Of a stretch of 64,000 nt of DNA, positions 37,501-46,745 are shown in pieces. The stretch's first letter is position 1. Every line of letters starts with the position of its first letter. The notes beneath the pieces are model-generated. The model ran no database searches. It saw only the letters and a list, made by a program, of their open reading frames with translations, and was not told the origin of the DNA. This DNA is from Pseudomicrostroma phylloplanum (taxonomy: Eukaryota; Basidiomycota; Exobasidiomycetes; Microstromatales), in NCBI GenBank assembly GCA_039545275.1, contig BCHS01000001.1:2000853-2064852 (forward strand), given 5' to 3'. A program made the position numbers and the translations under genes.

Positions 37501-38352
37501 TGTACCATTATGTCTGACCACCTGGATGTAGAGGCCAGGGCCAGCGTGCTCTTCTGCACTGCGACTGATCTAACCGGCTTCGATCACGCTTCTGCCATGG
37601 GAGACGACAGCGGACACTGCTTTGTCCGACATGGAGTCGACAGCGAGTCGGGCCAGGATGTCTGCATCTACGCTGCCCCAGTGGCGAGAGGCCTCGGAGC
37701 ATCCCCGAACCCGATACCTGGCGGGATCCGAGGTCAGCTCCCTGCACATCAGAATGCCCTTCGTGATGCGCTCGGCACATTGTGCTCTTGCGTTCTGCGA
37801 TGTTCTAGCGGTCGAAGATGAAGGCGAAGGACTGGGGTGCCTGCAGTCAGAGAAAGTACCAGTGAAGCAAGGCACAGGCATCGGGCTCGACTCACTCCTC
37901 GTCTCCTTCCGCTCGTACTCTCTTCGATGCAGGAGCCTTGATGGCATCCTCGTCGGCAATCCTCTTGTGCCCTTGTACATCTCCTTCACCCGCACGCGCA
38001 TGGGAGCCAGACCCGGAAGCGCGACCGAAGTCGTTGTGGCCTCCTGATCGGGAGGGCAGGCCAGAGGGGAAGGCGGAGGAGGCCATACTGAAGAAGTCCG
38101 TTACCTTGGAACTCCCGATCGCCGCTGCAGGTTTGATCAGGTACGAGGGTGACTTTCGCCTTGCACCCTCAGCAGCGGCGTTCCACTTCAGATTCTTGAG
38201 GACGCTCGGGGTAGGGGGACGAACAACGGGGAGACGCAGCGAGCAGACGCTGGTGGGGAAATCGCCTGGGGGAGAGGCGAAGACGGTGGAGCGTCCTCTG
38301 TCTCAGCAGCAGGCGAAGAGGCAGTAAGATCAATGACCTTTCGGTCAGTCAT
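34536..38352 (-). pseudogene. Island nuclease family copy E: GIY-YIG plus HNH, nearly full length
   Basis: The most complete copy. Exon 1 (38352-37896) starts MTDRKVIDLTASSP (SUMO-interaction-like VIDLT), then SSKVTDFFSMASS (PIP-box-like) and a KRIADED...KRVRAEGDEE basic signal. Exon 2 (37840-35184) holds the HWG module (SRHWGSVDADIL), GIY-YIG elements GPGLYIQVV, SVYVGKSD, Arg eight residues on, and the Glu block LRNTLCSTFEAAF; then FLEEDGKTIVHQDE, QRIT (DWFPFQRITDAD), a Glu/Asp linker, the ADVT module and two Trp repeats. Exon 3 (35098-34867) is an HNH-type core, SLDRLDPDGHYTIGN. Exon 4 (34754-34536) is a basic then acidic tail. All three junctions keep phase. Four lesions: frameshift near 38.2-38.29 kb, TAG 37570-37572, frameshift in the acidic repeat near 36.24-36.29 kb, TGA 36029-36031. 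Confidence 0.75.
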
Positions 38353-38355
38353 GAG

Positions 38356-38715
38356 TGTGTAAGTGTGTGGCTTGGACTTGAAGTTGCCTTCCAGTGCACT
38401 CTGCGTGTTGATCCCGTTCACCTTGGCTATATTACCACCAAAGGTCTTCGCCCACAGCCTGTTGTATGTCTTGCCGCTGGGGCTGCCCATGGCTTCGAGT
38501 GTTGAACACAATGCGTCCCGTAGGTCCAAGTTGTCCTCCTCTTCCTCGAGGTGTCTCTCCGCTCTTCCGCCGGCAAGATTGACGTCTCTATGAGTGGCTG
38601 TATACGATTGAAGTGGTGCGGGTAGAGCCACAGCAGCAATGGCTGCGACTTCGGCCCATCGTCTTGCTACTGAGATCTTGGCACTCAAATCCGATGTGTT
38701 GAATTGATACTTCAA
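38356..38715 (-). pseudogene. Island nuclease family fragment D
   Basis: A fragment joined head-on to the start of copy E. It covers the second half of the GIY-YIG region (SAKISVARR, ATHRDVNLAGGR), the Glu block with an internal deletion (LRDALCSTLEAMG), and NGINTQSALEGNFKS, and then runs without a gap into the MTDRKV start of copy E. Both ends are truncated within coding modules. Confidence 0.7.
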
Positions 38716-38857
38716 GATTCCCTTTGGTCGATGTGAAGGCTGTAATGCTCTTGTTGTGTATAGTCCCAGCTATGGGGGAGGTGCAGGTGTGTATAGTCCC
38801 AGCTATGGACAAGGCGTCGCATTACGCAGGTCTGACCTGTGCAATTGATGCGCGACC

Positions 38858-39454
38858 GTGCTTGAGAGCCCTCTCCAGTCTGTTGTCGAGGTCATTGGCC
38901 GCAAGCCTTGTCAAGCCCAGGCTTGTGAGTGCCCTTTGGGCCCTCAGCTCTATAGCCTGCATGGAAGCGAGCTGACGCTCCCAACGACCAACGTTGGCCA
39001 GCTGCTGTGCGAGATGCTGCTGGGCTTCCGGGACATTGGCTAAGGCGCCGCACTCGAAGGCGTCCGGTGTTTAGCAGCCTGTACGTAAGACAAGAGTATC
39101 GTGCATGGCAGGCAGCAACAGAGAGTAAAGGCATTGACTGTCCTCGACTTCTGATTACGGCGTTCTCCAGCGCCTTTGCGCCGTCGAGGCGGCGGATTGA
39201 GATAACCTCCTTGTCGACCAGAGGTGCCTCAGCCTTGGAGCCAGTACAAGCGTAGCTCTTTCGTCTTTGGCAAAGTGAGCTAGGCAAGTGAGCTTGCTTC
39301 TTCGAGGTGGACATGAGACAGCGGTGGAGATGTGAGTGCGCAACCTCGATGCAGCCAGCTGCTTGAACGCCTCTCCAAAGACTTTGTCTTCCAGCAGACG
39401 CTGAGCCTGCTCGCCGTCTTTGTGCTCCTTGAGCGGTCTTCGGCAACGCAGCAC
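38858..39454 (-). CDS. Hypothetical helical protein, spliced, low confidence
   Basis: Three minus-strand blocks look like exons: MLRCRRPLKEHK...FKQLAASR (39454 to about 39345), AEAPLVDKEVISIRRLDGAK (about 39240-39160), and a strongly helical block ANVPEAQQHLAQQLANVG...RLERALKHGR (about 39043-38850). Splice-like signals, including a CTAAAC branch-like site near 39070, occur between them, but I could not close all phases. No family is recognised. It may be a decayed gene. Confidence 0.25.
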
Positions 39455-42079
39455 CGTGGATTAGATCAGTGCTTACTGTGGGTAAGCAGAAGAGCACTTG
39501 TCCTTGACCACTATCCACATCGCAGTTACGGTGTTGTTGACTTGTATGTTGAAGTGACGACATCCAGCGTGCACCCCCAGGTCGAAGGATGTGGTGCAAG
39601 GTCGAAAGTGATGTGTGCAGCTTCGCTTTGAGGTGTCGAAGAAAGATAGCTATCGTATCGATGGGAACACTCGTAGTGAGGAGCCTTTCCCGACTCTCCG
39701 TTGCAGGTAGCTGGTAGTGGTTGCGTTGTATGGTGGCAATACTAGGTGCTCGAGCACTTATTGTTTCGCTATGAGTCTTGCGATGAACGACGTGGTGTCG
39801 AGATTCGGTCGTTCGTTGAAGGCTCCTCCTTCCTTGCGGTACGCTCCAGTGACCGAGTAGACCTCTCGATGTCTTTTGAGAGGAAGACTTAGTAGGGGGT
39901 AGTGGTTGCTTCGGCGGCGATGGGTCGTAGAATTCGCTATCGGAGGGACCGGTAGTATGGGTGAGACTTGGGAGGAAAGGCGGCCTACAGACCTCGCTTG
40001 TGAGCCTCGTCTGGAGCGCCGCTCGTTGGCTCTTGTGAATCGCCTTCTTAGATCTTGCTGGCTGATCGGAGAGGATCCTGCTGTCATGAGCGTGACTGTG
40101 ATTGTCAGTATCTTCGTCGCCGTCCTGATCAGCTGGCTGACATCCCTGGCTCACCTCTCTGTACTAGTCTTGTCGGTGTCTTGAGTCCAAAGGCTGTCGA
40201 TTCAGGCAGCTGCGTGCACCAGGGTCCTGATGATGGCGGCGATGACTCGGGATGTCACCTCTCAGGTGAACAGAGGGAGCGGTTGGATCTGGTACTGTGT
40301 CTCTGTATGCCTGCTGGAGGGCCAAGGTCGAGGAGACTAGACGACTGCCTTGGGGAAGCGCCGAGTAGGCTGAGGGGTTGCCTTCACAGTGGGCGCAGGC
40401 GCGAAGGGCACAGCAGGGGCAGAAGTCTGACGGGGCCAAGGCAGCAAGCTCAGTCGAAGGTGAGGTGGTGTGCTGCCTTGGCTGAGGCGGTGCCTCTGTC
40501 CCTTTGCCTGGCTGCATGCAGTACTGGACCGCTCTGCCGGCCGCGGGCGCGAAAACCACTATACACCCGCGACCATCGGTCTCCGGTGGCCGGCGGTGTG
40601 ACGAGGAGAGAATTGCACACTGGTCACGTTGCTCGCGCTGCTCTCACGCACTACCACCCTTACGCCCACGGTCATCGGCCTCCGGGGGCCGGCTTCGAGG
40701 ATTAGTCCTTGGTATCGTCAAATTGGTTCTACGCAGCAAAGCAACCTCTTTACGCCCGCGATCATCCGCCGCCGAGCTACAGTACGACCGTGAGCACGGC
40801 AGTTGGCCGGGAGTTCTCTTGGTCTGGATACTTCCATGCACCAACGCTACGCCCGCGACGATCGGCCTGCCCTGACCGGCGGTGACGACGAGAGGCAGCG
40901 AGTAGGAGATGGCTGCGTCACACACAGGCAACTCATCAAAGCTGCGCCGCTGATCATCAGGTCTTGGCAGCCGGATGTGATGCAGAGAGGTTGGCTGAGT
41001 CACCTTGGTCACACGCAGCAATGGGGCAGCCCTATGTCCTCTTTTCCCTTAGCGTTTTTCACTTCATCGCCCTTCCGGATCCTCCCGTGGCTTTGCGTAG
41101 CGCTCCGTCGCCTTCAGAATGCTTCACTGCTGCTGCCCATTTTCTCCAGCACCTCTCGCTCCATCCATCCATCCAGCCCTCCATTCTACATCCCTCCTTC
41201 CCCGTCAAGCACTCCGGCATACTGTAACACGACCACATCTAACACTAATACGATATCGTGCAGCACTGGCCGGAGATTGTCACCCCTTGTCCTTTGCGAT
41301 CAGTGAGTGATCACACGTGCCCACAGGCCATTGACGAAGGTGTTCACAGACTGACGCTCCACCCTTCACTATACTCCCTCTCCTTTCGCTTCCCTCCTTT
41401 GCACACGCAGCTTCAGCTTCTCACTAGTCAGAGCGCCTCTCTCGCTCTCGCAGCAGAAGGCCGTTCACTTCGTTTTTGCGCATACCTTACGACTGGACCT
41501 CTACTGATGGCATCTGTGAGTCACCCCTGAAGCTCGATCCTCCACCTGTGCAACGCTAACTCGTAGAGCACTTTCTTTCGCATCGCAACACCCCTCTAGT
41601 CAAACTCTCTCGATGACACCTCAAACACCTCAAGTGTAAAGTACAACGGCAGATCTTCCACTACACTCAAGCTCATTCCAAAAGTGACACATGGTCAGTG
41701 CCTTTTGAGCTTCGCAGTCGACACTCAGCACTCTTGATTGACACCCTGTAGTTACGCCTATCAACTCATCACCACTACAGGTGTCAAGATGAGGATGCAG
41801 CTATATCCTCTAGCGGAATCGTTGAGGCCAACGTCACCAACATCTGACGGCATTTGCAATCGGACGACACCAACCAGTCACGACACACGGCTAGAGACAC
41901 CGCTACACCGAGGCCACGAGCGACACCCACGAGCACCGAGGTCCTATACTCTGCTCTCTGCTGGGACTCACTGCGGGCGCCAGCCTGAACTCCGCTGCGC
42001 TGCAGCACCACGTTCCTCGCAGCCAGCTACAACAGCAAGCAGCCAGTAATACAACGGCAGTCTTCTTGTACCCCCAACC
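39455..42079. other. Island spacer with dispersed repeats
   Basis: Contains open frames on both strands without family features, the four-copy GC-rich motif array at 40.55-40.89 kb, and near 42054-42085 a reverse copy of the motif also found at 30.41 and 50.41 kb. Nothing here is supported as a gene. Confidence 0.4.
40554..40890 (+). repeat. Four spaced copies of a ~38-bp GC-rich motif
   Basis: Copies begin near 40554, 40653, 40742 and 40843, about 90-100 bp apart, each resembling TACGCCCGCGACCATCGG followed by CTCCGGNGGCCGGC. Further single copies lie at about 33190-33226 (reverse) and 50571-50612. Spacer sequence differs between copies, so the motif rather than the whole period is conserved. 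Confidence 0.7.
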
Positions 42080-42673
42080 TTGTATCCTCGACCAGAAGTT
42101 GCCCCTCCGACGTCGAGCCTTCCCGAAGAGAGTTGGAAGAGACATCTTGCATCAAAGCAAGCGCGGCGGTTCGATACAGTATTGCTGGGTCGGCACCCGA
42201 GTTTGCATTTGTTTCTCAAGGGCCATTGTCACAAGGCCAAGACTATCCCATTGGCCCTCCTCCGAGCCCAGGTCGACCTCTCACTAGACAGGGATACCAA
42301 GGATCCCATTCGGCTCATTGTCGAAACACGGCAGTGGCACAGGAAGACGAGGTTCGAAGCAAGCTGGCGCCACCCTCACGTCCCAGTCTTGACCATCCGC
42401 GATGACCATGTAGACCGGCTGGGACTTCGAACGGCCAACGACTCCATCGAGCTGCGTTTCGAGTCGGAAGAGGGCTGGTTCCCTTTTCAGCGCATCACAG
42501 TGCCTGGGTCTTCTCAGACGATCAAATACTTCAGAGACCTGCTGCGACAAGCTCTACTGCTGTTGCATCGCGATCATGGGACTCTCGAACACCACTCAGC
42601 GGCCCATCCGTTCAAGACTCTGTGGTCACTCGAATTCGCCTGTTTCCACGAAGACAAGGAGCGAGCATCATGA
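42080..42673 (+). pseudogene. Island nuclease family, divergent QRIT-module fragment
   Basis: Plus-strand frame whose second half matches the family's QRIT module: a stretch ending LGLRTANDSIELRFESEEG, then GWFPFQRITVPG. The matching block in other copies is the one preceding the acidic linker. It is more divergent than the minus-strand copies. The beginning shares the AVFLYPQP-encoding motif found elsewhere in the island. It is followed by a stop and by nuclease remnants, so probably non-functional alone. Confidence 0.55.
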
Positions 42674-42762
42674 AGGCTGGCTTCTCTTATCCTTGACCGT
42701 GTTGTATCCTCAGTACTCACAAGAGCCGAAGCTAGGCTAAAGCAGCGCTTACATGGCCAGCA

Positions 42763-42948
42763 GTGCTACCCTTCCATGACCGTGATCGCAAGATGACCGT
42801 GATTACAATACACTCTGCGATTAACACGGCAAAGGGTCCAAGACTGTCCCGCAGGCTCTCACAAGAGCACAGAGCCCTCTGGTACTCGACAGCAGACGCA
42901 AAGAGCTGTCTACTCGAAGCTGCCTTCATAGCAGCTATGGGAAGCTGA
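42763..42948 (+). pseudogene. GIY-YIG domain remnant
   Basis: A short plus-strand remnant with the family's Glu block, KSCLLEAAFIAAMGS, ending in a stop directly after it. Copies A and P1 read LCSLLEAAFIAAVG and LCSLIEATLIAAMG at this point. Stops interrupt the flanks. The GIY and YIG strands are not visible. Confidence 0.6.
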
Positions 42949-43389
42949 CAGCGAATAACGAGCTACGAGGACCAATGAACGACAGCCTTCGGAGAGAGCA
43001 GGCTGAACACCGCGAGCGCCCTGCCAACTACCGTGTGTGCAATCGCACCCGGGCAAGGATCTTGAGGAATACCAAGGCTTTCCTGATGCAGAACTTTCAG
43101 AGAGGAAGGCGAATCAGCCCCTTGCCAGCGCTATCGCTCAACAGAGGCTGTTTTGCCCTACACATGAAGCCTTTGACAGAGCGTCAAAGACAACAGAAAT
43201 GGTATCAATCACTGTGTCAAGAACCTCACACTTGCCTTCGCCAGCATGCCTGGCTGCGCTTCCTCTTCCCTCGAGTGCGAATTTTGATTCCCTCGAGGCT
43301 GTACATGCCTCCTCTTCTCAGGACAGTGTGGCAGGAACCTTCCTCTTCCACCGACCCCTCAACCCACTGTCTTCAAGACAGTCCAGCCT

Positions 43390-45784
43390 TCTCCCTTCTC
43401 CTCTTCTACCGAGCCGGAGAGCGAGGATGACCTCTCGGTGCCTCGACTTCGTCGTATTCGTCATCATCGAGCGATCAGAAGGACTTGTCTGGCTTCGGCT
43501 TCCAGCGAGTCGAGCGACATCGACATTCTCGCTCCTCCGCGACCTCTCTCCGTTCAGCGCCCGAAGCCTGCGCCTACTCCCCTTCTCCGTCACCCTTTTT
43601 CGGACGAAGAAGACGAACACGACCTCCTTGCCTGGCCTCTCAAACCACGTGCTCTTGCCGCTGCGCCTCCTGCTGTCCCTCAAGCCGACTTCCTACTTGC
43701 ACCACCTGCTGGACTGCTAGAGAGATTGGCTGGTATGGACACCAGGGTTGCTGGTCGTATCAGCCAGGTCGCAGTGGACGCAATCAGTGCAGCGGCGGAC
43801 CTCGAGCCAGGAATCTCGGCAATACCCCTTGTGTATCAAGGCAGCGACGAGTTTCTGTTGTGCTGGTGAGTGCCTTCGAGTCCTGCGCTACCTCTGCATC
43901 GGCTCCTGACTGCTTCTTCGCTGCTTCTCCTCTTTGCTCAGGCGCTATTACTTCAACAAGGTCAAGACGCTCTCGGACGCTCAGCAGGCCAAGTACGTCG
44001 AGTATGCCAAGCTCCTTGCCAGATGCGAGCTCTACAGGATCAGCTGGAACCTTCACAAAGCAGCATCTAGTCGTCAAAGCTGGCTGCAGCTGCTCGCGGA
44101 GGTAAGCAAGGCGTACGACGTCTGGAAGGTCTTCAGTGGCGTTCTAGGCTGCAAGACCAACGCCACGGGCTCGAAGGTCGCTCGGAGGATGGTTGAGACT
44201 GCGGAGTCGCTGGACAAGCTCACATGGAAGGCCCAGGTCAGTCTAGAGGTCTCTCAACGGGCCTGTCCCCTAGTCCACCGTCACTGACTACTGAATCCTC
44301 ATTCTCGCTCCTTGATCCACTCAGATCCTCGGTCAACGCCCTCATCAAGACATCAAGCTCTTTTTGGACAGAGTCGAAGCTGCAGCTTATGCTCCTGCCG
44401 CTCCGACTGGTGTTCGTCCTGCTGCCCCTGCGCCCGTCCCATACCCGTCCATCAGCCTCCCAGCCGGTCTCCCCAAATGGGAGAAGTGCCAGTACAGTAC
44501 GAACTCACCTTCATGCCTGCACTACAGTCTGCCATCGAGGCCAATCCTGTTGGCGTTCAGGACTACAAGAGGGCTGACGTCGCCGCTGTCATTGCCTGTG
44601 TCCTGACCCAGGCCACCGAGGAGATCAACAAGCAGGCTCTGTGGACTGGCGTGCCCCATGCTGCTCTGGTCACCGCCTTGGTCGGACTTAGCAGGCGGCT
44701 CGCTGCAGACAGCGCTGCGTGGCGCGAGGTGACATTGGCACAGCTTCTGTCCTCGGGAGACTTGGCTGGATACACAGCTCAAAGGCAGGCCTACGCTCGA
44801 ACTTCTACCGACTATAAGGCCACCCATTCTCGCACCTCCACCAAGCAGCAGCGACGCTGACCCAGCGCGCAAGGCATCAAGGGCGAGAAGACGTTCTTCC
44901 GAGTGCTCGCAAATCAGGCCGTCAAGCGCGACAAGTCGGTCAAGGTCGAGGACCGAAAGGCCACTCGAGAGTGAGTAGCGACGTGTGTCAACGGGACTAC
45001 AGCCGAGTTGTCAGTCGCTGACGGTCCTCTTGTACCCCTCTGACGGTCGCTTCCAGCGATGTCTGCAAGATCATGCGGAAGCTCTTCGCCAAAGACCGCC
45101 ATTGCAAGCTCTGCAATGTCGAGTTGACTCTGCCTTCGCCTGGTGGAACGAACGCAGACATCGGCCTCGCTGGAGGTACCCGTCCGGATGCCCCCAGCAT
45201 CGATGCCATCAAGCCTCGCGTGGCTCGGGCTAGGTACGAGGAAGGGAACATCCAGGTGAGTGATTCATCTCTCATTGCGTCTCTAGTAATACGTCCCGCA
45301 CGCGACCGTTGCTGACCCATGACCGCCTCATCTTCGCATCAGCTTCTTTGTGCTTGCTGCAACTACGTCAAGTTCTCCCTGGAGCACGACGCCGCGCACG
45401 TCTTGGTGGGCCGTATTTGTAGTGAAGCCGATTGGACATGTGTTATGCTCGCCCAATCATTCACCACCAGCCGAGTCTTAGCAAGCTTGGATTGGACTTA
45501 CCCCGGAGGTCATCACACGCCTCATCAAGAAGGACGTTATGCTCAAGAGGCCGGATGTCGCTCGCCTTTGGCCCTTCATGTCATTGAGGGAACCAGAGAA
45601 TCGGTCACTAGACAATAGAGTCTGCACAAGGACAACAGCAGCCCGCCTCACCTCTACGGTCTACTCGCTGGTACTACAATACGCTTCGAAAACTTCGGCC
45701 AGCTCGTGGTCAGCGAGGTACGACGACACGGAGGACCAAGACAACACCGAACCGCAGAGCGGCCTTCAAAAGCAATATCAATGA
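43390..45784 (+). pseudogene. HNH-type nuclease gene with zinc-ligand cysteines
   Basis: Plus-strand gene built from about six blocks: to 43865, 43942-44236, 44325-44970, 45057-45255, 45343-45405, 45482-45784, with canonical splice sites. The 5' end is unclear. Early blocks are Pro-rich then helical (LSDAQQAKYVEYAKLLAR). The HNH core has CKLCN, SIDAIKP, YEEGNIQLLCACCNYVK, so two CxxC pairs and the Asp and Asn of the SxDxIxP...GNxQ variant. A helical segment (LTPEVITRLIKKDVMLKR) follows. Two lesions: a one-base frame change near 44475, where PKWEKCQ and VPVQYELTF meet, and an in-frame TGA at 44858-44860 with conserved-looking sequence (GIKGEKTFFRVLANQAVK) after it. The HNH call is sound; whether it is active is doubtful. 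Confidence 0.65.
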
Positions 45785-45823
45785 GCTTTCGAGGCTATAC
45801 TTCGAGGGAGCTACCAGCGCCCC

Positions 45824-46444
45824 TTGACCTGGACTCGCGCTGGGCTAAGCACGCCGGTGACTCTACCGGTGGAAGACGAGTCGCAGTCGAATTGGCGGCG
45901 CTACCAAAACAATGTCTTCCTGTTCAGCTGGGCCGTGCCTGATGCCGTTAGAAACGGGGAGGAGAACCTCAGCTCATACGTTGTCTTCTTCTGGGCCGAC
46001 GTCACTGCCGAGCACCCACTCAAGTCTCTCACCAAGAAGGACGCTGAGCTCACCGAGAGGCCTAACAAGCCCCTCTTTCAACCTCTGCTGACGTCTGGAG
46101 ATGTGATCAAGCGGCTGCTGGACGTCTTGGCCTCCGTACAAGGGCAACCACGATGTCCCTCCCTGCTACAACATGCTAGATGGCAGAGCGACATCTTAAG
46201 GACGCTCGAGTTGCTCCTGGTCGGTATGGCCAGTGGGGAGTTCTGCATGTTCATGCAGACCTGCCGGGCGGTAGGGAGTAGGGCGAAGGAGGTGAGGGGG
46301 GCCCGATGGCAGTGGTGGTTCGAGGAAAGGACCAGCCAGCTGAAGTCGAGGCTGGTCGGAAGCTCGGAATGGCAGGCGGTCGAAAAGCCAGACATCGTCG
46401 CGGTGCTTGCCAGCAAGTATCAAGGGGAGCGTGGGATAGTCTAG
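45824..46444 (+). pseudogene. Island family ADVT module plus Trp repeat
   Basis: Plus-strand frame homologous to the C-terminal half of copy E: ENLSSYVVFFWADVTAEHP, LTERPNKPLFQPL, then one Trp repeat (RTLELLLVG ... RWQWWFEERTSQLKSRL, GSSEWQAVEK). At the ADVT site it reads Trp-Ala-Asp where copy E reads Trp-stop-Asp, which shows that the copy E stop is a substitution. It follows the HNH gene, so module order here differs from copy E. Confidence 0.6.
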
Positions 46445-46745
46445 ACGTAGTCATTTCAATACTGTAGACATAAATGTTGATCTCTCAAACCCAATCTTGT
46501 CCCGCTTTATACCCCCGAGCATCTCGATCCAGTTACATCTCCAAGTACGATACCAAGACGATGTGAGTTTGAATAATTACTGTACAGTACGGTGCATGGC
46601 TATCTTCCCTTGACTGTACTTCTGTCATGTCAGCTGCCTTCACCTAGCTGACAAGCGTTGCTCAAGAGCCGACAAGCTCCGCTGCAGTCTACATTGGGCG
46701 AAGTGTTTGAGATTGATGGACATCTTTCTCATCGTACAGTGCCTG

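Noticed and set aside
38892..40154. 420-codon minus-strand frame as one protein
   Set aside because: The better protein-like segments lie in different frames with splice-like joints; the continuous frame has no family features.
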